NCBI RefSeq assembly: GCF_026626885.1
Contig: NZ_JAPNOA010000003.1
Coordinates: 1 to 64,000, forward strand
Direction of reading: 5' to 3'
DNA length: 64,000 nucleotides
From: Parathalassolituus penaei
GTDB lineage: Bacteria > Pseudomonadota > Gammaproteobacteria > Pseudomonadales > Oceanobacteraceae
Made by a program: the position numbers and the translations under genes. Under the pieces are notes generated by a model that did no database searches, was not told where the DNA came from, and saw only the letters and a program-made list of their open reading frames with translations. Position 1 is the stretch's first letter. Every line of letters begins with the position of its first letter. This document shows positions 17,614 through 26,108 of this stretch, piece after piece.

Positions 17614-18192
17614 TCAGAACTTGTAACCGGCACCCAGGAATACAACGGTAGGGTCGATTTCGACGTCAGTTGTACCATTCAGCTTGGAGTCGATATCGAT
17701 TTTCCAAACAGCAATGTTCAGCAACCAGGTTTCGTCAATGTCGTAGTTAACACCAGCAGAGAATGCCAGACCAGTGCTCTTGTCCAAGTGGTTAGCAACA
17801 CCATCTTCTTCGAAGAAGAAGGTATGGTTCAGACCCAGACCAACGTATGGCTGCAGAACAGACTCGCCAGACAGTGGGTAGTACTGAACAGATACAGTTG
17901 GTGGCAGGTGTTTGGTGGTGGCGATAGTACTTCCGCTCTTAGTGATATCATGTTTGAACGGAGTAGCAGCCAGAACTTCAACACCAACCTGTGGAGTAAC
18001 CATGTAGGTCAGGGTCAGACCCAGTTGGGTATCACTTTCAATTTCGATAGTTTTGTCGGCAGAAACCGGATTGCTCTTTGGGGACACGGTAACCGCGCCG
18101 GCTTTCACCATAATATCGCCAGCTTCATAAGCCATCGCAGGAACAGCAGATACTACAACAGCAGTGGCCAGCAGGGTTTTCAGAAAGTTCAT
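17614..18192 (-). CDS. ompW: OmpW-family outer membrane protein
   Basis: A 192-residue eight-stranded barrel. The signal peptide MNFLKTLLATAVVVSAVPAMA is cut before YEAGD. Family features are the N-terminal AGDIMVKAGAVTVSP, LPPTVSVQYYP in the middle and a terminal GAGYKF ending in aromatic phenylalanine as barrel proteins need. OmpW passes small hydrophobic molecules. The ATG at 18192 follows AAGGAG; an upstream ATG frame at 18276 lacks support. Confidence 0.9.
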   Translation of the reverse strand: MNFLKTLLATAVVVSAVPAMAYEAGDIMVKAGAVTVSPKSNPVSADKTIEIESDTQLGLTLTYMVTPQVGVEVLAATPFKHDITKSGSTIATTKHLPPTVSVQYYPLSGESVLQPYVGLGLNHTFFFEEDGVANHLDKSTGLAFSAGVNYDIDETWLLNIAVWKIDIDSKLNGTTDVEIDPTVVFLGAGYKF

Positions 18193-18459
18193 GTCGCACT
18201 CCTTAGGGTCTGTGCTCGTTTTGATGGGTTCAGAATACTGTGCTGGGCAGGCACGATTTTGATGCAAATCAAGCACTTTCCTGCGCCAAAGCGGAACACG
18301 GAACTTTCTTGTGACAGGTCAAGTCAGGCCAGAGTGAACAATCGCGTCCTCTTGTAAAAACTGTTGTTTTGTTGTTGGAAAAAAGTCTGTCAATGTCAGG
18401 CAGGTTCGGCGTTCATAGACTATCGTTTTCAGGATTCCCTCGCCTGATCGGAGTTTCCG

Positions 18460-20244
18460 TTGCCTACAGATTTCTGGCCCGCCCTCAGCAGCCGTACCGG
18501 CAGGTACCTGCTCACCCGCGCCCTGTGGATGAGTTTTGTCATCACACTGGTGATGTTCGCCTACATTCTGCTTTCCGAATTTGATCGTGGCCGCCAGCAA
18601 ATTCATCACGATCTGCAGCAAATCGAGAACAGCTACCAATCCAGTCTCAGCCTTAGCTTGTGGAATTTTGATGCCGACCAGGTACAGATCCAGCTGCAGG
18701 GAATACTCAATTTTCCCGGAGTGCACTACGTTCAGATTGAAAGCCGTGACCTGGGTCTTTTACAGGCTGGAGAGCGTCCGGCACAAATAGATGAAAGCTT
18801 CCAATTTGCTCTGAAATACCATGATCAGGATCTGAACATTGAACTTGGTAACGTTACCGTGCTGGCAAGTTACGCCGATCTATACACTCAGCTAAAAGAA
18901 ATCGCCTTGCGAATACTGCTGGTACAACTACTCAAAACCGTGACCATATCATTAGTATTGCTGAGCCTGATTCATCGCCTGATCACTCGCCACTTGCTAA
19001 GTCTGGCAATATGGGCCCGACAGTTTGGATTGGATACTCTTGATCAACTACCAGATATTGGCAATCGCAGCGAAGTTCCAGATGAACTATCCACGCTGGT
19101 CAACGCAATAAGCCGTATGCAAACCGATCTGCGTACGGATATTCGCCGCCGTGAAGAAGCCGAACAAGAAGTGCGAGATACCCGCAATCATTTAGGCATA
19201 GCCATTGAAAACTCATCAATGGGTTTTGGCCGCTACAATGCCACAACAAACCAATTAGAAGCCAACAATCATCTCTGCCAGCAGCTGCGCATCAGTCGTG
19301 ATGAGCTTCTGATACGTCCATCGCCATTTCACACACTGATCGAACGAATCGAGGGGAACGCGGCGATTGAGCAAAAAGAACGCATTAATCAGTTACTACA
19401 GGGACGAGTACAACGTATTCATGGCGAAATAACGTTACGTAAATTCAATGACCAGCTGGGAGTCTTTGATATAACTATCCAAACGGTCAGTTATATTGAC
19501 AATCGACCCTGTGAAATTCTGATATGCAGTATCGACAAGTCTCGCGAACAACAAGCTATCAAACAGGTCCATGACTTGTCAGCAACACTGGAAAGCCGCA
19601 TAAACCGCACAACGGAAATCCTTCAACACGACCTCCAAACCATCCGTTCCGCCTATGAACGCCTGAAATATGATTACGAGCGCCTCAAAATCAGCCGTAC
19701 CGATGACAATCGCTATCGATTTTTGCAATTTATAGCCGATGCTCTTGCTCATGAAGAAAACCTTCAGCCAGATAATGCTGGTCACTGCCGGATTCTTTAC
19801 ACACGCCAGGCACTCGAACTACTGGCAAACCAGCACCATAACGATTTTGATCTGGCTGCACAGATCCACGATTGGCACCAGCAAAATCAGAATCAGTTCC
19901 TCGACTGCAAACTGAAACTCCCCTACAGCATGGTCCTATCCGCTACACCTTCGCTATTCACCTTCTTACTCAACTGGCTAACTCACGAACAACTGCTGGG
20001 GCATTCAAGAGCCAATACCAGCGTCATGATATCGTTACGCCTGCATGGGCCACGTTTGCAGATGTCAATTGAGTTGAAAAACCCGGCGCTGCATCCATCC
20101 AATCGCAGTGCAGAAGCCAACCATCTGTTACAACTTAGCCAACACCTGGTCAGTCTGAAAACACGCGGCAACCTCAGCAGCACAAGTGAGCACGGCCGCT
20201 GGATTCTGCTACTTGACGCGCATTTGGAGGAGTTATCAGTATGA
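18460..20244 (+). CDS. Membrane sensor with HAMP and PAS, degenerate kinase-like end
   Basis: A 594-residue protein read from a TTG with GGAG 6 bases upstream. Transmembrane helices lie at about 23-38 and 149-172, with a periplasmic loop of about 110 residues between (LWNFDADQVQIQLQGIL). A HAMP-like linker (173-230), a PAS domain (243-365) and a coiled coil (370-420) follow. The C-terminal 170 residues have the size of a histidine-kinase core but lack an H-box with phospho-accepting histidine and a clear DxGxG box; the N-box-like LLNWLTHEQL lacks its usual second asparagine. It therefore looks like a pseudokinase or a non-kinase signal protein. It overlaps the AraC gene by 4 bases and so probably works with it. 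Confidence 0.65.
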   Translation: MPTDFWPALSSRTGRYLLTRALWMSFVITLVMFAYILLSEFDRGRQQIHHDLQQIENSYQSSLSLSLWNFDADQVQIQLQGILNFPGVHYVQIESRDLGLLQAGERPAQIDESFQFALKYHDQDLNIELGNVTVLASYADLYTQLKEIALRILLVQLLKTVTISLVLLSLIHRLITRHLLSLAIWARQFGLDTLDQLPDIGNRSEVPDELSTLVNAISRMQTDLRTDIRRREEAEQEVRDTRNHLGIAIENSSMGFGRYNATTNQLEANNHLCQQLRISRDELLIRPSPFHTLIERIEGNAAIEQKERINQLLQGRVQRIHGEITLRKFNDQLGVFDITIQTVSYIDNRPCEILICSIDKSREQQAIKQVHDLSATLESRINRTTEILQHDLQTIRSAYERLKYDYERLKISRTDDNRYRFLQFIADALAHEENLQPDNAGHCRILYTRQALELLANQHHNDFDLAAQIHDWHQQNQNQFLDCKLKLPYSMVLSATPSLFTFLLNWLTHEQLLGHSRANTSVMISLRLHGPRLQMSIELKNPALHPSNRSAEANHLLQLSQHLVSLKTRGNLSSTSEHGRWILLLDAHLEELSV

Positions 20245-21176
20245 ACCATACTCCCCACACCAGCATGTTTGCCGCTAGTCCCGGCCAACCTGGTCGGCTG
20301 TCCCCCTTGCAACCACAGCGCGTACAGTGCCCTACCACCCTGCTGCGCCTCTTACCGAAACTGGTACGTATGACCCCGGAACAACGTATGGAGGAAGCGA
20401 CCAGGGATGGACTGACGCTCAGTCATCTTGAACAGGAAGGTCTACACCTGATCCTGCAAGCCAGTCGTAGCCGACAACAACAGTTATTCTGGTGGATGCG
20501 CCTGCTCAATATCGAAAGCCACCCTGCTCAGGTGTATATCCCGGAAAGCCGAACCCCCAGCTTTCGGCTCTACACACCGCTATTACCGGAAGCAGGAGCC
20601 GAATTAACCCCCATTGTACGACAGTACCTGGGACGCCGCCTCGGCTGCCGGTTTCTTCATGGTCTGTTACTGCTGGGTTGGTTGATGCCGGAAATCCTGC
20701 ATCAGGCACTGATACAGCGCAGCCATTGGGTCATTACCGATTATTTTTTGCCCACCCCATCAGCTCTTGAGGCACGTCCAGCCGGACTGGCCCAACAACG
20801 CCTGCGCTTTCAGTTTGAAGCCTTGCTGGCCAATCAACCACACAGCAACCAGGATCTGGTAGGTAATCTGAGACGCTGGATCCGCGCCGAAAGCAATCCC
20901 CCTACACTTGAAAATGCAGCCATTCATCTGGGATTCAGTGAACGTAGCCTCAATCGTTATCTGGCCGGACTGGGGAGCAGTTTTCAGGAGGAAATGGATC
21001 AATGGCGATGTGAACAAGCACTAAAATCCCTGCAAAATAGCGATCTGGACGCCAGCCAGATAAGCCAACAACTGGGATACGATAACCCAGCCAACTTCGG
21101 ACGAGCCTGCAAACGCTGGTTTGGTCAACCAGCCGGTGCCATCCAGCGTGAACTGCAACGTTCTACGGATACTTGA
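20241..21176 (+). CDS. AraC-family transcriptional regulator
   Basis: A 311-residue regulator with a C-terminal AraC double helix-turn-helix (about 205-305): ENAAIHLGFSERSLNRYLAG, then ISQQLGYDNPANFGRACKRW. The N-terminal 200 residues resemble the ligand/dimerisation half of OruR-type AraC proteins but were not matched to a known effector. Its ATGA start overlaps the stop of the degenerate sensor gene, pointing to one transcript and a common pathway. Targets are unknown. Confidence 0.82.
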   Translation: MNHTPHTSMFAASPGQPGRLSPLQPQRVQCPTTLLRLLPKLVRMTPEQRMEEATRDGLTLSHLEQEGLHLILQASRSRQQQLFWWMRLLNIESHPAQVYIPESRTPSFRLYTPLLPEAGAELTPIVRQYLGRRLGCRFLHGLLLLGWLMPEILHQALIQRSHWVITDYFLPTPSALEARPAGLAQQRLRFQFEALLANQPHSNQDLVGNLRRWIRAESNPPTLENAAIHLGFSERSLNRYLAGLGSSFQEEMDQWRCEQALKSLQNSDLDASQISQQLGYDNPANFGRACKRWFGQPAGAIQRELQRSTDT

Positions 21177-21228
21177 AGCAAGCGCCACCAGCCAGTACAG
21201 TCACTTTTTTCGTTACCTGAGGTTTCTC

Positions 21229-21774
21229 GTGAGTTATCCGCACTTTGTGGCCATTGATGCCAGCTCCTGGGAAGAAGAAGCTCACCCGATTGCCATCGCC
21301 TGGTCGATGACCGATGGCCAGATCAAAACCACCCTGATTCAACCGGATGATGGCTGGGACGATTGGGACTACGCGCTGGAAGACATCCATGGCATCAGTC
21401 GTGACACCCTCTACCAACGCGGTGAAACCACCTGGTCCGTCATTCGCGAGCTGGAAAACGATCTCGAACAGAGTTACTTGCTGGCTGACGATCCGGAACG
21501 CGTTGAGGAACTGCTGAATCGCATTTACGAGTCCTGCAGTCGTGACCTCAGCCTGGAAGTTGGTAACCACACAGAAGAAATCCGCAACCGCGCAGCGCTG
21601 GCAGAAGCAACCGAGCAACTGTTCCACCAGCATCTGACCTGCGATGAACGGGTTCTGGTCATGCTGCAACTGTGGGTATCCGAACACGGTTATCAGACAC
21701 CCGCAGAAGATGCGGATGAACGCAACAAACGCGATGACGACGATGAAGATTCTGAGGAAGAGCAAGACTACTGA
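21229..21774 (+). CDS. DnaQ-like exonuclease-fold protein, unusual
   Basis: A 181-residue protein read from a GTG with TGAGG 6 bases upstream; earlier codons overlap the AraC gene and do not look native. The N-terminus FVAIDASSWE, HPIAIAWSMTDG and the EDIHGIS block recall DEDD exonucleases (DnaQ/RNase T type), where an acidic pair opens the fold and a HGI-type motif follows the first helix. The usual DxE is here DAS, so activity is doubtful. The C-terminus is highly acidic (DDDDEDSEEEQDY). It follows the AraC gene by 52 bases. Function unknown. Confidence 0.6.
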   Translation: MSYPHFVAIDASSWEEEAHPIAIAWSMTDGQIKTTLIQPDDGWDDWDYALEDIHGISRDTLYQRGETTWSVIRELENDLEQSYLLADDPERVEELLNRIYESCSRDLSLEVGNHTEEIRNRAALAEATEQLFHQHLTCDERVLVMLQLWVSEHGYQTPAEDADERNKRDDDDEDSEEEQDY

Positions 21775-21792
21775 ACCTCAGCGATGAAACCC

Positions 21793-21824
21793 AAAAGGCT
21801 TCCCTCGGGAAGCCTTTTGTTTTT
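21793..21824. terminator. Terminator after the DnaQ-like gene
   Basis: AAAAGGCTTCCC and GAAGCCTTTT form a stable stem with a T-rich tail; the A-run at the left allows use from the minus strand too. Confidence 0.88.
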
Positions 21825-21876
21825 TAGCCAACAACCCCGTCTGAGCAAACCGCCCGAATAACCGGATACAGTGCTG

Positions 21877-22209
21877 TCAGTCTTGCTGCCGGGTGCGTTT
21901 CATAAAACGGGCTTTGCAGTCCTCATCCACCAGCGTAAAGATGCTGTATCGTTTGTCCCCGGTTTTGACATAACTGGCGATTTCCTTGCGCCCCGACGGG
22001 GAATGCACCTTGAGAACCCGTGCAGGGTGAAATACCGCACCGTCCTTGAAATAGCCCTTGGCGAGTTTGTCAGAAGCCGCCATCGCATCCAGATCCCGAC
22101 ATTCCGCCTGCATCGGCATGGCCATCAGCATCAACATCAGGCCCAACAGCCACAACCAAACAGCGCGACTTATTCCTGAACCATCCGGCCACGCCCACAG
22201 CACAGGCAT
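21877..22209 (-). CDS. Small exported protein of unknown function
   Basis: A 110-residue protein. From the ATG at 22209 (GAGGG upstream) it has a signal sequence rich in Trp, Leu and Met (VWLWLLGLMLMLMAMPMQA) and a likely cut before ECRDLDAM. The mature part of about 75 residues is basic, with two cysteines (in ECRDL and DEDCKARF) that could pair. No family recognised. It is convergent with the DnaQ-like gene. Confidence 0.6.
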   Translation of the reverse strand: MPVLWAWPDGSGISRAVWLWLLGLMLMLMAMPMQAECRDLDAMAASDKLAKGYFKDGAVFHPARVLKVHSPSGRKEIASYVKTGDKRYSIFTLVDEDCKARFMKRTRQQD

Positions 22210-22291
22210 AAAAAAACCCTCGCTAACCACTGTTTGTCAGTCTAGACGACCATCAGACAGGATCAGGAGGGATAACAGAGACGAAATCGGT

Positions 22292-22327
22292 AAAAAAAAG
22301 CCCCGACCGTGCCAATCCGGGCGGGGC
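22292..22327 (-). terminator. Terminator of the BI-1 family gene
   Basis: On the minus strand GCCCCG pairs with CGGGGC around an imperfect centre and is followed by eight T residues. It lies about 110 bases past the stop of the gene at 22435. Confidence 0.75.
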
Positions 22328-22434
22328 GATCTTCTTGAGCACAGAAGATTAGGAGAGGCTACCTACCAACAATCAAAACCCTTCAAACCATACAGAGAGA
22401 CTCATTGCCTGCCCATGCGGGGGCAGGCGCCGAA

Positions 22435-23163
22435 TCAATCATCAGAACCCAGTACACCAAAGATCTGCAGCAGGCTGACGAACAGGTTGTACAGAGACAC
22501 ATACAGGGACACAGTCGCCATGATGTAGTTACTCTCACCACCGTGCAGAATATTGCTGGTTTCCCACGCAATCATGCCGCTCATCAGGATTACAAACAGA
22601 CCGGATACCGCCAGAGACAGGGCAGGCATTTCAAAGAAGAACGCGCCCAGACTCAGAACAAACGCCACCAGCACACCGACCATCAGGGTCTTGCCCCAAC
22701 CGGACAAGTCTTTACCTGTGGAGAGCACCCAAGCCGACATACCGAAGAAAATCAGACCGGTAGTGGCAAGGGCCGAAGTGATAATGCCGGTCCCACCGGG
22801 AATACTGGCGTAGGCACTGAGGATGGGACCCAGTGTGTACCCCATAAAGCCGGTGAGACCAAACACGGAAACAATACCCATCGCGCTGTCTTTGGTCTTG
22901 TGAACGGCGAACAGCAGACCAAAGTAACCCACCAGCGTCAGAATCAGGCCTGGATGAGGCAGATTCAGAGCCATTGAGGTACCCGCAACCGCCGCGCTGA
23001 ACAGTAAGGTCATTGACAACAGCATGTAGGTATTGCGGAGTACTTTACGGCCGTCGACAGCGACGGTGCTGTACTCCATGCGATCGCCGCTCATGGCATC
23101 TGCCGGCATGGCGATCGTCTCAGAAGTCGAGGACTTCATGTTGAGATAATCAGGACGACTCAT
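22435..23163 (-). CDS. yccA: BI-1/YccA-family inner membrane protein
   Basis: A 242-residue membrane protein of the Bax-inhibitor-1 family with seven hydrophobic segments from about residue 55. Signature pieces are NTYMLLSMTLLFSA, FGLTGFMGYTLGPIL and the C-terminal SLYVSLYNLFVSLLQIFG. In E. coli YccA is a substrate and modulator of the FtsH protease, and related proteins leak ions. Start ATG 23163 is chosen for GGAG 9 bases upstream; longer frames begin inside the divergent regulator. The symbol is by similarity. Confidence 0.82.
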   Translation of the reverse strand: MSRPDYLNMKSSTSETIAMPADAMSGDRMEYSTVAVDGRKVLRNTYMLLSMTLLFSAAVAGTSMALNLPHPGLILTLVGYFGLLFAVHKTKDSAMGIVSVFGLTGFMGYTLGPILSAYASIPGGTGIITSALATTGLIFFGMSAWVLSTGKDLSGWGKTLMVGVLVAFVLSLGAFFFEMPALSLAVSGLFVILMSGMIAWETSNILHGGESNYIMATVSLYVSLYNLFVSLLQIFGVLGSDD

Positions 23164-23248
23164 ACAGTGATTCTCCAAAGAAACTGTTTTCATACAGGAT
23201 TGAATTGTAGGAGCGTCAAATAAAAAATAATATTCGAATAATCTTTGC

Positions 23249-24196
23249 ATGATAGATCGATTTTTACGAAGTATGAGACGCATCAACTACAAACATCTGC
23301 AGTATTTTCATGCAGTAGCCACCGAAGGCAGTATTCAGGCCGCCGCCGACCGCCTGCACATCACACCACAAACCATCAGTGGCCAATTACGTCTGCTGGA
23401 GGAAGATCTCGGCAATCATCTGTTCAGCAAGTCAGGACGAGGGCTTGAACTGACCGACGCCGGGCGGGTTGCTTACGATTACAGTCGTCAGATTTTTCAG
23501 CTTGGAGATGAGCTCCAAGAAGTCATGCATCTGGGCATATCCAATCGCCCGACCGAATTCCGGGTCGGCATTGTGGATGCCCTGCCCAAATCCATCGCCC
23601 ACCGGTTTTTATCACCGGCAATGGCGTTGCCGGGTGGCATGCGGATTATCTGTCACGAAGAACAGATGACGTCATTACTCGGAGAGCTGGCGGTTCACAA
23701 GCTGGATCTGGTGCTTGCTGACAGCCCCATCCCTTCCGGCATGAATATCCGCTGCTTTAACCATTTGCTCGGGCGCAGCAGCCTGTCGTGTTTTGCTGCC
23801 CTGCCCTTGCTGGCACGCCTGAACGATACCCGCCCCTTCCCGGACTGCCTCGATAACGCCCCGGTACTGCTGCACACCGACAAGACTTCCAGTCTGCGTA
23901 CCGAGTTGCTGAGCTGGTTTAATCACGCTGGCCTGAACGTGCGCATCACAGGAGAATTTGATGACTCCGCGTTAATGAAAGCATTTGGCAGCCAGGGATA
24001 TGGGTATTTTTTTGCGCCGTCACTGATCGAGGAAGAGATTTGCCAGAAATATCAGGTACAGCTGGTCGGTCGGCTGGATGATCTGGTGCAGGAGTTTTAT
24101 GCCATTTCGGCGCAACGCCGTATTACCCATCAGGGTGTTCTGGCGATTACCGGGCAACCGGCGATCGGCGCAGAATCAGAAATGGATCATGAATAA
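23249..24196 (+). CDS. nhaR: LysR-family regulator, NhaR-like
   Basis: A 315-residue LysR protein. The HTH region INYKHLQYFHAVATEGSIQA and ITPQTISGQLRLLEE follows the NhaR pattern (NYxHLxYF and TPQTIxGQ). The ligand domain covers about residues 100-300. NhaR in E. coli responds to sodium and controls the antiporter NhaA, but no nhaA gene is in this window. ATG 23273 is an alternative start closer to NhaR length. It is divergent from yccA. Confidence 0.8.
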   Translation: MIDRFLRSMRRINYKHLQYFHAVATEGSIQAAADRLHITPQTISGQLRLLEEDLGNHLFSKSGRGLELTDAGRVAYDYSRQIFQLGDELQEVMHLGISNRPTEFRVGIVDALPKSIAHRFLSPAMALPGGMRIICHEEQMTSLLGELAVHKLDLVLADSPIPSGMNIRCFNHLLGRSSLSCFAALPLLARLNDTRPFPDCLDNAPVLLHTDKTSSLRTELLSWFNHAGLNVRITGEFDDSALMKAFGSQGYGYFFAPSLIEEEICQKYQVQLVGRLDDLVQEFYAISAQRRITHQGVLAITGQPAIGAESEMDHE

Positions 24197-24227
24197 AAAA
24201 GCCCGCAGGCGTAAAACGCCTGCGGGC
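24195..24227 (-). terminator. Terminator of rlmJ
   Basis: GCCCGCAGGCG and CGCCTGCGGGC form an 11-bp stem around TAAAA. The T-run is on the minus strand, matching the end of rlmJ. Confidence 0.9.
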
Positions 24228-24249
24228 CTGATCATACACGTCGTACCAA

Positions 24250-25092
24250 TCAGCCGTTTTCACCCACCAGCTCAACGGCACGCCAGCAGCCCTGACCATC
24301 ACGTCCCAGCAAATCAGCCAGACGTGGCAACAAGGCCTTCATACGTTCCATCAGCACATAAGGCGGGTTGATCACCAGCATGCCAGACGAGGTCATGCCT
24401 CGGCCGTCACGATCCGCTTCAATGCCCAATTCGAACAACTGGATATTGGCAATCCCCGAAGCCACAAATGCCCGTTCCAGCTCGTTTATACGACTACGAT
24501 CCACAACCGGATACCAGAGGGCATATGTGCCGGTAGCAAAACGTCGATGGGCAGCAACCAGGGTTTTAACCACCTGCTGGTAATCAGTTTTGATCTCATA
24601 CGGAGGATCCATCAGGATCAGACCTCGTTTGAGGGTCGGCGGCAGCAGACTGATCAGCCCGGCAAAACCATCCTCACCGTTCACACGCACCCGGCGGTCA
24701 CGATAAGTCAGATCCTCCAGCAGGGCCAGATCTCGCGGATGCAGCTCGAACAGGAAGGCGCGGTCGTCCTCGCGCATCATATGCATGGCAAACCAGGGCG
24801 AGCCTGGGTACAAAGGCTCATCGGCCAATTCCTGACAAGCCCGCACCACATCCAGATACGACTGTACTTCTGGCCAGTTGGCCTCCAGCAGAGGTGCAAT
24901 ACCGGTTTCGTATTCACGATTTTTCCCGGCTTCCAGCGAATCCAGCTGATACAGACCGGCAGCCGCGTGAGTATCGATGTAAACGTAGGGTTTATCCTTG
25001 CGCGCCAGATACTCAAGAATCTCGACTTCAATCAGATGTTTGAGCACATCGGCAAAGTTGCCAGCGTGGAAGGAATGGCGATAACTGAGCAT
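24250..25092 (-). CDS. rlmJ: 23S rRNA A2030 N6-methyltransferase
   Basis: RlmJ methylates A2030 of 23S rRNA with S-adenosylmethionine. The 280-residue protein begins MLSYRHSFHAGNFADVLKH, the family signature, and has the DPPYE catalytic motif in LILMDPPYEIK. The ATG at 25092 matches the family start; the open frame upstream runs through the secF terminator and is not native. Monocistronic. Confidence 0.93.
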   Translation of the reverse strand: MLSYRHSFHAGNFADVLKHLIEVEILEYLARKDKPYVYIDTHAAAGLYQLDSLEAGKNREYETGIAPLLEANWPEVQSYLDVVRACQELADEPLYPGSPWFAMHMMREDDRAFLFELHPRDLALLEDLTYRDRRVRVNGEDGFAGLISLLPPTLKRGLILMDPPYEIKTDYQQVVKTLVAAHRRFATGTYALWYPVVDRSRINELERAFVASGIANIQLFELGIEADRDGRGMTSSGMLVINPPYVLMERMKALLPRLADLLGRDGQGCWRAVELVGENG

Positions 25093-25110
25093 AGGGTTCA
25101 CCCGGTTTTG

Positions 25111-25146
25111 AAAAAACAAACAGCCGTTGTCGCAAAACAACGGCTG
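25111..25146 (-). terminator. Terminator of the queA-secF operon
   Basis: CAGCCGTTGT pairs with ACAACGGCTG around CGCAAA. On the minus strand it is followed by TTTGTTTTTT. It lies about 40 bases past secF. Confidence 0.9.
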
Positions 25147-25187
25147 TTGGGGATTAGCCAGACCGGCAGATTACTCTGCCACGTCTG

Positions 25188-26108
25188 TTATGGACGATCG
25201 TCGATCTCGTCCTGCACTTCTGGAGGCATCAGATCTTCACGGGAAACCTTCATCGCCAGCAGCAGCGCAGATGCAACGTAGATGGAGGAATAGGTACCCA
25301 CCACCACACCAATCAACAGAGCCGTTGCGAAACCACGAATCAACTGCCCACCAACCACCAGCAGAGCCACCAGCACCAGGGCAGTCGTCAAGGAAGTCAT
25401 GAGAGTACGGCCGAAGGTGTGGTTGAGCGCGTCGTTGATCACTTCACGAGGAGTACCGTTCAGCATGGTACGGAAGTTATCACGAATATGGTCCGCCACA
25501 ACGATGGTGTCGTTCAGGGAGTAACCGATTACCGCCAGCAGTGCTGCCATCACAGTCAGATCGAAGTTGATCTGGAAAATCGCAAAGACACCCAGAATGA
25601 TGATCACGTCGTGGAACAACGCCAGTACCGCACCAACTGAGAACTTGAACTGGAAGCGGGCCGCTACGTACAGCATGATCAGGAACAGCGCCAGCAACAG
25701 AGCCATACCGCCCTGGTCACGCAAGTCTTCACCCACGTTGGCACCGACGAACTCACTACGCTTCAGAATCAGCTGGTTGGCGCCCGCAGCTTTTTGCAGA
25801 GTCGCCAGAACTTCCTCACCCAGACCGTCGTGAAACGACTCGGACATACGCACCAGAACGTCGGTTTCCGCACCGAAGCTCTGCACGCTGACGCCTTTGT
25901 AACCCGCCTCGCCCAGAGCCGTGGAAATATCCTGAACCGGCACTGCAGTGGTGTATTTCACTTCCAGCAGCGTACCACCGGTGAAGTCGAGGCCCATGTT
26001 CAGACCTTTGACCGCCAGAGCGCCAATCGACACAACTACAGCAAGCAACGACACCAGCAGTGCCAGCTTGCTGTACTTCATGTAATCAAAATCGTGCTTT
26101 TTGCTCAT
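25188..26108 (-). CDS. secF: Protein translocase subunit SecF
   Basis: SecF with SecD uses the proton gradient to pull exported proteins from the Sec channel. The 306-residue protein has six membrane segments, the first periplasmic loop after GLNMGLDFTGGTLLEV, and the conserved SLNDTIVVADHIRDNF motif around residue 190. It starts inside the secD stop (4-base overlap), so the two are translationally coupled. Confidence 0.97.
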   Translation of the reverse strand: MSKKHDFDYMKYSKLALLVSLLAVVVSIGALAVKGLNMGLDFTGGTLLEVKYTTAVPVQDISTALGEAGYKGVSVQSFGAETDVLVRMSESFHDGLGEEVLATLQKAAGANQLILKRSEFVGANVGEDLRDQGGMALLLALFLIMLYVAARFQFKFSVGAVLALFHDVIIILGVFAIFQINFDLTVMAALLAVIGYSLNDTIVVADHIRDNFRTMLNGTPREVINDALNHTFGRTLMTSLTTALVLVALLVVGGQLIRGFATALLIGVVVGTYSSIYVASALLLAMKVSREDLMPPEVQDEIDDRP

